From: Pontederia crassipes
Lineage: Eukaryota > Streptophyta > Magnoliopsida > Commelinales > Pontederiaceae
Length of the DNA stretch: 64,000 nt
Assembly: GCA_030549335.1 (NCBI GenBank)
Contig: CM060195.1
Span: forward strand, 6,727,001 to 6,791,000
Direction: 5' to 3'
Below, piece after piece: positions 11,635 to 24,095 of the stretch. The first letter of the stretch is position 1. Every line of letters starts with the position of its first letter. Below the pieces are notes generated by a model. The model worked only from the letters and a program-made list of their open reading frames with translations, was not told the DNA's origin and searched no databases. A program made the position numbers and the translations under genes.

Positions 11635-11844
11635 TGTCATAATAACTCAAATGGAGGTGGAAGTAACTAACTCAATCGACTCATGATCTGAGGCATCTGT
11701 GTTTGTATTTATATAATGTTCTGGTACAAGGCGGGAATGCAAAATATGTTATTACAATGTAATAGTAACAGAGTAAGAATGGTACAGTCATAACAGACAT
11801 GACCTATTACATATAACCCGATATAACAATCCTAATTGTCAAAA
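11635..11844 (-). repeat. 5' LTR of the copia element
   Basis: TGTCATAATAAC to AATTGTCAAAA; aligns with the left LTR over about 210 bp and is followed by the target duplicate GTTAT. Confidence 0.9.
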
Positions 11845-12174
11845 GTTATGACAAGAGCTTCTTATATACACTCCTTGACGACGTGACTTTGGCTCCTGCA
11901 TCCGGCTTCTCCAGCGTCAGCCATGTTTTAAAGCACTGTGGAACTGGTATCGTCGGGGATCTGGAGGAGAAGGTTGTACATCTTAGCTTGGATGAGGTAC
12001 GTAATTATATTATATATGCATTGCATGCCTTTTGTTTTTGTATATTTTTCTTTTCGTTCTTGAAATTAAAAAGTAGATGAATTGGCTCTAATGCCTGAAA
12101 TAATCATTTATATATGCTGAGCCATTTTCTTCTTTGGTGTTTATGAAGGAATTGGTTCAAATAATAAGAGGGTA

Positions 12175-12491
12175 TTATCGTAATACCTCACAGTAGAAGA
12201 ATTAATCATCAGCGACTTTTCTATGTTGTATCGGACTCGTCGTCGGGATCTAATCACGTATGGAAAAAGATCACTATTCATAATCCACTCTAAGTCGGAC
12301 TACGTCGGAAACATGTCGCAACATATGGTACGTGCGCCTCATTGGACAACATAAGATAGCCTCCTCATTCCCAAAAAAGACAATCGATATTTATAGGCAC
12401 ACATGCAGGTTTAATTAACTATTTTTAAGTTAACAAAACTGCTTACAGGCTACCAAAATGCAAGGCCCATTAAGGGCGTAAATCCAACAAT
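12175..12491 (-). mobile_element. Probable 3' LTR end of a decayed LTR retrotransposon
   Basis: On the minus strand a TGTTGGATTTACGCCC start at 12491 is preceded by the purine tract GAGTGGGAGAT, the arrangement of a polypurine tract and LTR start. A TATAAATA box lies inside (near 12390, minus strand). The outer edge of this LTR and a matching second LTR were not found, so the left coordinate is approximate. Confidence 0.5.
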
Positions 12492-15400
12492 CTCCCACTC
12501 GCACATAATGGGCTATTATTGTTTCCATTAAAATGTTCGTTATAGTAGATAGATCGTGCGACCCACGAGTACATCTGCATCTTAGGGAGAACTATGATAT
12601 GTTAAGGATACATAGTCGCTCGATCAATTTGAGCGCCAAAGTTATGACCACATAACTGCTCGATCAACGTGTGAGCTCATACTATAACGTGTTATCATTG
12701 TATAGCTACTCAACATTTATGTGAGCCAATAATATGATTTATCAATATTACATAGTCGCTCAAACTTTCATGTTACTCGCTTTGCCTTAGAAACATTTTG
12801 TTTGCACACTCCAAACGACACACGTCTTATTATGCACGATTTCGATTCATCCGTATTTGTATGCTTACGTATTTGGCCAATTGCATCACAAATGCCATGC
12901 AACACCAGTGAATCCTCATCTCGTCCTCATATTTCTTAGTTCTACATCAGCTACTTTCCTAATCGTGACTCAACGGGCCGCATACACTTTTAGCCTTTGA
13001 GTACCTCACTAAAATAATAACACTAACCTATTACCTTGAAATATAGTCAAGAGTCCAAGGGCGATCTTTGGACTTGTTCAGCCCTTAAATACTCACACTC
13101 TAACGAAAAACTTATCAAGTATTCATCAAGTCTTAGGGTCGACTTAGCATACTAGGTTCATAACTAAGTACTGTGGTGGAGACTCTCAATGAAGGAGCAT
13201 ATGTCATAAACTCATAACACTGCACAGATTGAAGTCCAGACGTCTAGCCATGACACCTAACCTGAGTCCTCCCACTAGTCGCCCAAGAATTGGCGCCATG
13301 AGGTCTCACATATGACTTCTCTTATTAGGCTACACAGAGTTATATATAAACTCGTGTCATCCTCCCGAACACATCAGGACGATCTTAGTTCATATATCTG
13401 GATCTAAATTATTTCATCTCCGCTCGCTATACACTAAACACCGAGGTGATTATCCGTGTGACTGGTAATCTCGTACCTCATTGACATACTCTACATGCAT
13501 TATAAAAAAATACTAACTTCAAAATAAAATTAACATAATTTTATTCATCATAAGAAGATTTAGAATACATTATCATATAAGCCTTGCACATATAAATGCG
13601 TCAGTCAAAATGTGGTTTAATAAGTATCTCATACTTATATATGTTCATAAACCTTATCTCCTTCACATTGTCAAGACATACTAGACATCAATGTATTTTC
13701 CTTTACAATGGTTCATCATTTTTATCAAGCAATAGTGACACACTTATTGCAACAAAAGGCATACTTGACCATTGTCAATATAGGAGTAAAAGAATTTACT
13801 TAATCAGAGGGCATCGTACCATCATTGAGTATAACACAAACTCAATATCCATAGTTGACTACTTTATATAGTTTTGCTTTATCTAAACTTTGCAACAATG
13901 TCATTCTATAATATGAAGACATTAGTAGAGATATATACTTTTGCTTCTTAATATCGTCATCTTAATATACATCTATTTATTAAGAAAGTTTTTAAATCGA
14001 TCTCCATCATAGCACAAAACAAGATTCAACGTGCCCATAAGATATCATATTATTCTCTTAATCGTCATCCAATATATGTGCCCTGCATTAGTATGTAAAT
14101 ATTTTATTTTACCAATGATACAAATATCAAACTGCTCAAATTATTGTGCATGTCTGATCACTGACCATGTTTACAAAAGAACATTTCCTTTTTTTACTTA
14201 TAGAGTCATAGAAAAAGTCATGAGATTCAAAACTATCTCTTTTAATAAGGGTTCCGATGAGTGTGCAGTTTCTCGTAGAATATTCAATTCATCTTTATAA
14301 CTGACGAATCTTGCTACAATATAATAAATTTACTTGAACAATTATTATTTAATTTTCACACCCGGTGGGGATAACTGTCTCATCCATGTCATTTCTATAG
14401 AAAGACATTAAATTCTTCATTAATAGAAGAAATCCCTTATTACTTCTAGCTATACATAATATTGTTTCATATGTAATGTCATAATAACATTTTTATTGAT
14501 AACAAATGGATACGCACATAATGGTACTTATTCCATATTTAGATGAATATCGAATCCATAATTGAATCGTCGCAAACTACATATTGCACTCAATACTTTT
14601 ACGTTTAAGCATTCAAATAGCTTTGTGTAATTTTCATCTAATACAGATATAAAACAATAGCTAGACTTTTAACGAACGAGAGAAAAAGTATAATAATTTC
14701 GCTATAGTCAACACTATTTTTGCGATTGTTATTTTTCATCACTTTTAAATCTCTTATCATCCATATCGACTTATTTCATATGCTTGCCTTTCTACAAGAC
14801 AAATAATTTAACAAGTCCTTGAGTTAATTTTCTTCTTTAGACTCTAACTCTTTGCATTGCATTAATCCATTTTCTTTATCTAGGTCGAGAGAGCCTCCAT
14901 CACTTATTTTATGTTTATGTTCATTTCATATAGTCATTCGACATTGACAACGTGAAACACAACTTATGTGTTTCAATAAATGAACATTAATCATGAGTTG
15001 ACTGTGAATTACTCCCACTCGAAGTGAGGTGTGGGAAAAGAATATGGACAAACCACAAATCAATCCACATGCATTGTCAACTCTGAATCTTCAACTTCTA
15101 AAGTGAAGATGTTAATCTTGTTCAGCCAAGAAAAATATATGAATGTCATATCTCTACTTATTATCTTAGTATTTAGGTAGCATTAATAACAACATTCCAA
15201 ATATAACATTGAAAATTTATTCGTGCCACACATTCAAGTATATTATGGTTTTATCGTATCCGCAACACTTATAATTGTGAATTATAGTTAGTCGCATAAC
15301 TATATCATTTTCATCACTAGACTATCTGAATAAGTCTCAATCATTTCGCATTATCAATTTAGTCAGTAAGGCATTAATCTTGCGATCATAATTGAATCTT

Positions 15401-18400
15401 CAGCTAAGTTCATCAATTTGTATAAAATAATTCATGTTACCAACTTAGATAAATCATATGAATGATTTATAATGCGAAAATGCGACGAAAGAAATCATAT
15501 AGAACCTTAGACATTCAATACAAATGGATTATTGTAATTTTTTGTTCATAAATTTTTTTCATATTTTCCTGTCAATTAGGCAAAATAATTTTAGAAAAAA
15601 AGTATATTTTTCGAGCTAGTCTATATTTATATTGTCACAAAAATGTCACAATTGACTAGCCAAGAATTTTGACATTTATTTACATCACATATGACATAAA
15701 TATTCAACTTGAATACTTAAAGTAATCAAGACATAAAAAATCATTTTTCAGAAAATTTTCATAAAGGAACTTCATTAAATACAAAATTTAATGATAAAAG
15801 TGAATGCATAGCTATGTTTATCCAAAATGTCAAATTTAAATACTATACCCATATCCACTTTAAAATAGTGGTACAATAGGACAATGAAGATAAGAAAATT
15901 TATCTATTGCAAAGAAAATTTTACAAGTCATAATTTTTTTAACTCACTTTCATGTTGTTTCCAACTATGTCTTTTGGCTTGTAGGCTAAGTCATATAAAG
16001 AATTCATTATTTTTTAATTGCATGATAAGTTGTTCCAATAATCCCAATCTACAAAAGGATGAGTTTTAACAACGGAACAATATTATCATTAAACAAAACT
16101 ATCATATGATTATATCAATATTTTTCAACTCACAAGGGAAAACTATCGTATTTTCCACAAGTGTAGCACATTATTTTGCATATATTAACTTGCCATCATG
16201 CTTCTCACATCAATGAATAGCGTTAACCCTTTTTAATTTTTATACATTATTCACTGGACTATGATCTTTGTCGAAAACCTACAGCAATTTCCCATATGTC
16301 ATAGTTGAAGACGACACACATTCTTCAAAAAAATGTCAAAATATTTGATATTTTCACTAAACATCAAATAGCGGAGCTTACTGTACTTAGTAGAAATAAT
16401 TAACTATCATGTGATCATTCTAAAATGTATGACTAAAATTCTCTAACTCAACCGTCAAGTTTATCATCACATACAAATATATAACATATCTATTAAAGAA
16501 AAAACTTATGTAAGAGTTATTATTTTCTTGATGATTTCGTTATATCAAGATCATGAGAATCATGATAGTGACCGTGCTCGACAGAGGTAATCTTTTGCCA
16601 TGTCTCACTTTTGACATATTCCTTTTGACTTTGTCATATTGTAAAGACTCCCTTTTTTATGTGTCACTTATGTAGGTCAAAAATTACATACAGGAAATGA
16701 GTTAGTTTTTGCATGTCTTCTTGTACATATATTCATAAATAATGACATAATAATATTTTTAAGGTAATGACATCGAGATGGTCGTTATGCTTCCATTCAT
16801 CTCCCACTATTCGAAAAAATAATTATTATTCATTAAAAATAATATGTTGCGCCAAGGAATACTATTCTAATCATTTTGGAAAACAAACATTCAAAATCAT
16901 CTAAAAAATATATGATGTGATTAACATATTATTTTAAAAAATGTGGCCAGGACAATCAAGTTTTTGTGATAGGAGCTCTTCCTTGCATTTGCAAGGTGCC
17001 GATTAGAAAGCATCATCCCTTCGCCTCGTCACCACAATAATTCAAAACATGTCACCATGTCATGTAAACATAATATTTTTTTTTGAGACTGCATTAACAG
17101 TACACCAGGTAAGTTCACAGAGAAAGATGATACTATATTTTCCACTAACAATCTTCTTTTAGTACTTTCCTAGACATGCACATGTCACGCACCACTCAAC
17201 AAAAATTATTACCATGACCATCATACAAATTAGATGTCTTAGTACTATTTGGACCACCTATGTTTCATAATATTAAACTTATTTCATTCTAAGTTTTATG
17301 AAATATGTCACATTCATAATTCACAAATATTTATACATTCAAAATAAACATTGCAGAAATTATATGAATGTATATTATGCACTCAAATAATCATACAATT
17401 CATTTACATATAAATGAATATTATTTATCATACTCATATAATTAACATAAGCATGATAATAGACATACAAATAATCACACAATTATTATCACACGTCTAA
17501 CTCTATATTTATGTCACATAATTTTCAATCATGTACATAAATTCAGATCATGCATATCTTGTTAATTAAAATTTATTACATAAATTTTTATCACATAAAA
17601 TCATGCAATTCATTTCATGTGGAATAAAAAATACAAATATGCACATACTTCTGCTCATAAAGAAATAGAATTTGTCATAATTAATGTGCATATTTCACAT
17701 GAAAATGTGACAAAAAAATAATTTGTACATAACTTAATATAAGTATGTGAATTAATTACTCACCAATTCACGTAACACATATTATGCCTAATATGTAACA
17801 TAATTTCATAGTTGGCTCCTTACTCTTTTCAGTCAAAGAATTTTTTTATAAAAAAATACTTTTCCATTAAGCCACTCCAAACGCAACCTTCTTGTTTGGT
17901 CTTTTAGAGATAATGATTTGCTCCATCTTTAAACTATTAAAAATGATATCACAGTTACGCTCTTTAAGAGTTTTGATGTATAATCCTAAAGAAAAAGAAA
18001 AAAAAAGTGCACAAAAATAAAGTGGAAGGGTGAAAAAAAATCATTTCTCCAAAAGATGAGAGTATATAAACAAAAAAATCTTCATTTCACATTTCATTTC
18101 CCTCAAACCAGCCACAAAATTTTCTCTCCTCTTATCTTCTCCCTTAAATGTTAGGATTTGTGAATTTATTACTTCATCCATAGTGGAACTCTTCAAGGAG
18201 AATAAGAAGGAAAGGTCAAAACAATCCAGAGGAATAGAAGAGAAGAGTTAGGGGCTCCTAAATGAACAAAATCCTAGGTATGTAGCATGTGAAGCGTTGA
18301 AACGAGAGTTTTAATCTTCTTAATAATTCTATTTATTTTGATGGTTATGAGATTAGGAATTTTAAGTAAATGATTTTCCTTAATTATTACTTAGCATGTG

Positions 18401-18480
18401 GAACAAAACAACCTAATATTAATTGATTGATAATGATGTTTAGAAGTTTCAAAGATTAGAAACATGTTTATGCACTAACA
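12492..18480 (-). other. AT-rich, gene-free region, probably decayed retroelement interior
   Basis: Six kilobases carry no reading frame above about 90 codons and no recognisable gag or pol motif. The part near 12492-13500 is less AT-rich (CTCCCACTCGCACATAATGG and onwards) and lies just inside the putative LTR, so the region reads best as the interior of a coding-poor LTR element on the minus strand. From 13500 onward the sequence is very AT-rich and nothing can be assigned. Near 18060 a TATATAAAC box sits upstream of a pyrimidine-rich stretch, which could be an LTR or gene promoter, but no gene follows. Confidence 0.4.
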
Positions 18481-18986
18481 AAATTGGCTATTTGCGACAA
18501 GTTGACCTTGTGGTCGCAATGTTACATCGATTTTGCGACTACATGGTCTCAGAAAATCATTCTTATTCTTTTAAAAACTAAGTTATAAATATTGTGACAA
18601 TTTTATGACATTACTATTTTGTTGATCGCAATATTTAGACAAATATTTTGTTAAATACAAGACTTTTATTTTTAAAATACTATGACTATACATAGAGGTT
18701 GCAAATACTTATACCTTATTTAAGAAAATCATAAGTACATAAATTATTGTGACAAATAGTTGTGGTAGCAACACCATTTTCTAATAAGCAAATAAAAAAA
18801 GCCTTTTTCACATATTGTGTACCCTCTTTATTTTTCACATTTCCCGTTGTAATTTTTTTCACCTCTCTTTTATTAGCGCTCTCAGCTGGTAGCGCCCTAA
18901 CCTTTTTCTTCTTTCACCCATCTACTTGGACATGGCCATCCAGCAATATGTTAGGACAAGGACATCGCATGCTTGTGTGATTCTAA

Positions 18987-21338
18987 TGTAACGCCCCAAA
19001 TTTTTTTTTCTTTTGCTCCAAAAGGCTATCTTGACGACGCCACTCAATTGTATGACTTAAATCAGCCAACATGCTGGTTTACAATAGCGGAAGACTTAAT
19101 TTACAATAATTTATATAACATGCGGAAGCCATTTATATAATATCCAATAACCTTTGGGTTAGGACTCACGCTTATACAAAAATTGACCTTATATCCATGT
19201 GCATGTCACCCGTCAAAGGAGCCATCAACCCTCTCATCATCGCCGTCACCATCATCTATACGTATCTAAGTACAGGGGCAAAGCCCAGTGAGATAAACTA
19301 ATATGTTGGGTCACCCATAACATATATCAATATAAATCATGGATCAATATCAATATCAATTGTATAAAGAATAATCTATGATCGATCAGGAAAAAATATC
19401 AATTAACAATAATGATGAGAAAAGTCAATTGATCAATCACAACAATAATTCATATCGTCAATTACTAATGACCCATCAATTTCAATTATCTATAATCAAT
19501 AATATCTCAACTCAATAATGATTATCAATTCAATACCAATGAAGGCCACAATTCAACAATCAATAATTCAATTAACAATCATCAATTTCCAATTGACCAA
19601 AGGTCGGTGAAGGCCACAATAATAATTATCAATTTATCTATCATACACAAAGACAATAATTTATTATTCATCAGTCATAAAGGCGCAATTCGATTATCCA
19701 TCCGCTAGGGCGAAAATAATTATCCATCAGCCACTATGATGCAATTCTATTGTCAATTCAATTATCAAATAAATTCGATTATCAATTTTTGGAGTTACGA
19801 TCAACCCTTCGGGCACAATATGAGAGCTCTCTATTATTAAGGGACACCATGCCACTTCATGTCAATCAATAATTTGGGTATGATGGATAATGAAAGACCA
19901 AACCCAGGACAATCATAGATTTTATGCTATATGCCAAATTCAACTCAATTATCCATCAGTCTGAAGGCACAATTATCCTGAAGGTGCAATATAGCCCGAA
20001 GGTCCTATCAGCTCGAAAGCGTAGTTAGCCCGAAGGTCCTATCAGCCCAAAGGCGTAATATTAGCCCGAAGGCCCTATCAGTACTAGGAGCAATAAGTAG
20101 ACATGGGCCCAATAATTTTCACCTTTTATCTCAATCACCTAAAATGTCTATTTTTAATAACTTATCTTAGGTTAAACATGACCCGATAAAAAATCAATGA
20201 ATCAATATTATAATCAATGATCTAATCAGATATGATGATAATCAATCAAATATGATAACAATTTGATCAGAATCAATAATAATGTCAACAGATCAATACA
20301 GTAATCAACCATAAGGTCAGGTGATGATAATAGGTTCAGATACAATGATAATATGATCAGATATAATTCAGGTCAATCAACAATGATATCAATACGTTCT
20401 GATATGATAGCAATATGATTGGATATCACGATAATATAATCAAGGTCAAACAATATCGATAACAATACATTTAAATATTCAAAATACACTTTTGACCCTC
20501 TGGAACTGGTCCATGTCATGGGGAACCCGAATTGTGTTCCAAAATTCAATAATCACCTCGGCCGAACCAAACCCAGACTAGGTGTGATGTGAACTCGGGC
20601 CGAGTTGACCCGTCACTCCAATTAATACTTTAAGGGTTATTTCCCTAAACTATCATGATTTTTTCACATCTAATCCTAAACCACGAGCTTATTTTGTTGA
20701 GTCCCTAAAATATCATGATTTTAAAAAATCATGATACTCTAGGGACTAAAAAATAAATAAATTCATAGTTTGGGGTTAGATATGAAAAATCATGATCAAA
20801 TTAAAAAAATCGTGATACTTTAAGAACTCAAAAAATAAGTTTAGAGTTTGGAGTTAGATGTGAAAAATCATGATAATTTAACGGTGGTTTATTGAAATAA
20901 CCATACTTTAATGCAAGCCGGGTTTTATGAAACCCGGTATGTGTCAATCATTATACGGGCCGTGTTAATAAACGGAACCCAGGTCGGGTTATGTTACGGT
21001 CAGGAATTTGCATTTTCGACATAATTTTTCAACTATCCTATCTATGTCATACGATATCCGATCGATGCAAATAATAAATCAATGTAATCTCGATATAACG
21101 GAGAAGAACCTAGAGGTCCATGTTGCAGAAAATTGATGCCATGGGGATCCTTTTATTTGCTGGCATCATGAATGACGATGCTTTGGTCGAAAATTTCTTC
21201 GCGATGAGACCTTGAAACTCGTGCCTATCACTTGGACCTTGTCCCCTATGTCGAGGCTTTGAAATGATATGTTGAACGCATAAGTTTGTGAGAAATTAGA
21301 TAAGGAGAGACACGTGGTGTAGAATTTTGTAGAGGTTA
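18987..21338 (-). mobile_element. Ty3/gypsy LTR remnant, minus strand
   Basis: The plus strand starts TGTAACGCCCCAAATTTT, the reverse complement of a gypsy LTR end (compare GGCGTTACA at 3052). The layout parallels the LTR at 35536-37527: a CAAAGCCCAGTGAGATAAAC block near 19280, a GGAACCCGAATT / CTCGGCCGAACC / GGGCCGAGTTGACCCG block near 20520-20610, and an initiation-side region near 21000-21330. The expected LTR start (TGTGACGACC type on the minus strand) is missing because a CACTA terminus begins at 21339. No internal region or partner LTR is attached, so it is a truncated or solo remnant. Confidence 0.65.
19970..20095 (+). repeat. Short tandem repeat in the LTR remnant
   Basis: About three imperfect copies of a unit holding TAGCCCGAAGGTCCTATCAG with an AAAGGCGTA spacer, 35-42 bp apart. 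Similar GAAGGC blocks (for example AGTCTGAAGGCACAATTATCC) precede it. Confidence 0.65.
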
Positions 21339-21640
21339 CACTACAAGAAAAATTGACTTTTCTGATGGTCACGACCGTCGAAAAATTTGTGTAATCCATC
21401 GGAAATGAAGTTTTCGATAGTTTTTTCGATGAATACGATCTGTCGGAACAATACTCATCACAAAAACTTTTCTGACGGGCAAGAGATATGCGTTGAAAGT
21501 TTAGGCCGTACCCGTCGAAAAATTCTGATGGTCACGACTGTTGGTAGTTCAAATGGCTGCACCTGTCTGAAGATTCAGACCGCTCCACCCATCTAAAGAT
21601 TTCGACGATCGCGAGAAGCGGTCTAAGATAATGTATAAAA
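21339..21640 (+). mobile_element. CACTA-type transposon terminus, 5' side
   Basis: CACTACAAGAAAAATTGAC matches the canonical plant CACTA inverted terminus. It is followed by subterminal repeats (TCTGATGGTCACGACCGTCG at 21360 and TTCTGATGGTCACGACTGTTG near 21521; several CGTCGAAAAATT words). It is inserted in the LTR remnant to its left. No closing TTTTCTTGTAGTG was found downstream in the window, so the element is truncated or its end has decayed. Confidence 0.7.
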
Positions 21641-21752
21641 TAATAAAAAAATTAGCGCCAACGATCGTTCCAAGCCGACCGGATCAAGCCGCCAGGCCGT
21701 AGTGCATGAGGCATGCCTTGGATTAGTCCCACATGTATAAGTCACAGATCCA

Positions 21753-22130
21753 TTGGAGACGGGTCACCCCTCCATCGACCACAGCGAAGCCTCCACCGCT
21801 GCCACCTCCTTTGAGGAATCCTCCGCCCTCCAGTCCACCCCCAAGTTCATCTATGCCAAGGAGCCATTGTTCGCCTATGCCAACCGTGACGATGACATGT
21901 GCCTCACAGACACCGCGATCGCCGCAAACGAGGGGGACGAAGATGAGCAGCATCTACAAGAGGCATTCACATTGTTCAACGCAGATGATGACAGGAGGAT
22001 CTCGACCGAGGAGCTGCTCGGCGGGCCTTCATGCTCGACGATTGCCAAAGGATGATCGGCGGTGTCGACTCCGATAGTGACAACTTTCTCTGCTTCGGCA
22101 ACTTTGTGCGTAATGGCAGCAGAAGTCATC
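21753..22130 (+). pseudogene. Calmodulin-like (EF-hand) gene fragment
   Basis: The frame to 22055 contains HLQEAFTLFNADDDRRISTE, an EF-hand helix and loop with calcium ligands N, D, D and the closing E in place. After a frameshift near 22020 the next frame reads MLDDCQRMIGGVDSDSDNFL, which aligns to the helix and second loop of plant calmodulin-like proteins (CRRMI..VDxDGDG), but with the conserved Gly and closing Glu lost. The local base composition is much richer in GC than its neighbours. It lies about 400 bp inside a CACTA terminus, so it may be a captured host gene piece. It has no plausible full gene around it. Confidence 0.7.
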
Positions 22131-22149
22131 TAGGAAATGTACCTAGGGC

Positions 22150-24090
22150 TTAGAGAATGAGAGGTCATCCTTGGCGGGGCGACACCGGAGATCATCGCTG
22201 TCATGCTCCAGTTGGTCGGCTTGCCTCGGGGTGGCATCAGGTAGCAGGAAGGACGACGGAGGACACTCGTCATTGCTCCATTGCTGGAGGCGACGAGGAG
22301 GTTAGGTGACACGTCGATGAGGCGGGTGGAGTAATACCCACGTGGCATCCATGTATGCAAATGATCGACAAACTAGCTAATGATCACGATGACCACAATC
22401 GAAAGGTTCTGAAAGTTAGAGGACCTTCATGTTACAAATGAAGGTTGGGTGACCTTACTTGGAATACCCTATAAGTTGAGTGACCGTCCTTGAAATTTAC
22501 TCGATGAAATTGCTATGCCTCATTGTTTATCATTTTATTGTAATTAGCTTAATTGAATTGTTTTTATGGATTTATTGAATTGTTTATTTTATGTCCCTTG
22601 CATACAACTAGCTGGTGAACTTGAGAATTCGACCCGTCCCGACCAACCATGACCTGATCAAGTTCGGGTTGGAATCTTTCATCCCAACTTGACCTGAGCT
22701 AACCCGATGGACTTGAGTTTTTTTTATTTTTTTATTTTAATGATTGTTTAATTAATCTAAGTATTTTATATCATTTAAAATTTTAAATAATATAAAATAA
22801 AGTATTTTACATGTAAAAGAATATATTGATATTTAAAATAATATTTTTTATATATAAAATAAAATACTAAATACATTTTTATATTAGAAAAATAAAATAA
22901 AAAAAATTAAAACCCGACCCAACCTCTAACTAGATTCGATCGAGTTTGTTCACGGGTCTGGTCAAACCCGACCCGTGAACACCCCTTCATAGTGGGCTTC
23001 CCCTGCATCAAAATTCATGCAGGCTTGTAGGACAATTAGGGCTGGTGGCATGCTCATGATGATGGTTTGCAAATGATGATTATAGAGTTCAGTTATCGTT
23101 ATGGTCTTATGAGGTCTTTTAATATTACCATCTCGTATGTTTAAGTTGTGTACTATTGGGCTTTTTGCCATCTCGAATTCTTGAACATCGAGTTTATCGT
23201 GTTACATTGAATGTTAAGTTATCATGTCATCATTGCATTGTATTTTATGGACTTCACCACATCTCATAATAGTTATACTTCTGCTATTGCACACATATTG
23301 ATAGGTTATTGATTGTGAATTTATGTACTATTAGGTCATCCGACTTCGAGTCATATTTTATTATTGTTGGGCCTCCCGCAATAGTCTCTTGTGACATTAT
23401 GCTTCCGTTATGCGTCTTTTATATTTTAACAATTTGATGTCATCGTAATGGACTTCTAATTATGTTATATCATGTTGGGCTTCATTTAATGTACGCCTCT
23501 TTGCGATAGTGTTTGTATTAATGGGTCTTCATGGAAGTTTTGAAGTATTTTCTGCTTTTGTCAAATTGTTAATCGAAGTTTGTAATGTAATGATGTTCGG
23601 GATCCGCTCGTGACACATGTCGTCAGGTGGATTTCATGCTCTTTCCGTTCGTGGTACATCCATATTTATAGGGTTGACGACCTTCTAGGGTTACGAGTTG
23701 ATTTTGGGACTCAAATCAACGTCTAAGTCTTTCGAGAATCAATTGTCCATCAGAAGGTCTCCTGATATAGTACCTGGCCTGGATGTGGGTTTCGGGCCGA
23801 GTTCGTGTCAAACTCAGTCTTTGCAGGTAGCCCGGCCCGATTATAAGACTGACCCGGCTTGGGTTCTTGTATAAAGTATTGAAGCATGTCATTTCTTCCT
23901 CGATTTTTGCATTCTTATGGTCCAATCATTCAGCACCTCCAAAATGATAATCTAATAAATCAAAAGTGGGTAGCTTCAAACTCAAAAGAATTTAAGAAAA
24001 TAGATGCATGCAATGGTAAAAACTAAGAAAAATAACCTAAATGTTGCATGTAAAACATGTATAAAAATGCATATATCAAACACTGATTAA
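22150..24090. other. Interval with no recognised gene; repeat remnants
   Basis: GC-rich sequence to about 22370 may still be captured host sequence (no domain recognised). From 22500 the DNA is AT-rich. A near-palindrome, GTTCACGGGTCTGGTC followed by AACCCGACCCGTGAAC, lies at about 22949-22981, like the ends of a small inverted-repeat element. A GGGTTT/ACCCGGC-rich stretch at 23780-23870 resembles degraded LTR material. Confidence 0.35.
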
Positions 24091-24095
24091 AATGT

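Larger units (their letters stand above)
7021..11844 (-). mobile_element. Ty1/copia retrotransposon inserted in DUF674 gene 1 (4.8 kb)
   Basis: Two short LTRs (7021-7233 and 11635-11844) bracket a gag-PR-IN-RT-RNaseH order read on the minus strand, which is the copia order. The target duplication GTTAT occurs at 7016-7020 and 11845-11849, exactly at the break in the DUF674 reading frame. The primer site TGGTATCAGAGCAGC, complementary to initiator tRNA-Met, abuts the right LTR. The gene is interrupted by several stops and frameshifts, so the element is no longer autonomous. The two LTRs differ at many positions (for example end GTCAACA versus GTCAAAA), pointing to an old insertion. Confidence 0.92.
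6552..11996 (+). pseudogene. DUF674 family gene 1, broken by stops, frameshift and a copia insertion
   Basis: Homology starts at an ATG at 6552 but codon 5 is TAG. It continues KLMVNRSTNKVLFAEASKEV, VDFLFSLLEM, then a stop near 6690 and a frame change into VAVGSLSKLFESIEALHNTY (from 6697). The cysteine pairs CPSSC and CPKC follow, and the match reaches PFGY at 7020. There a 4.8-kb Ty1/copia element is inserted. The gene resumes at 11850 in DDVTLAPASGFSSVSHVL and ends exon 1 at HLSLDE|GTACGT (donor at 11997). No second exon with the family ending (GLKLLKASL) was found downstream. The family's biochemical role is not established. This copy cannot make a normal product. Confidence 0.85.
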
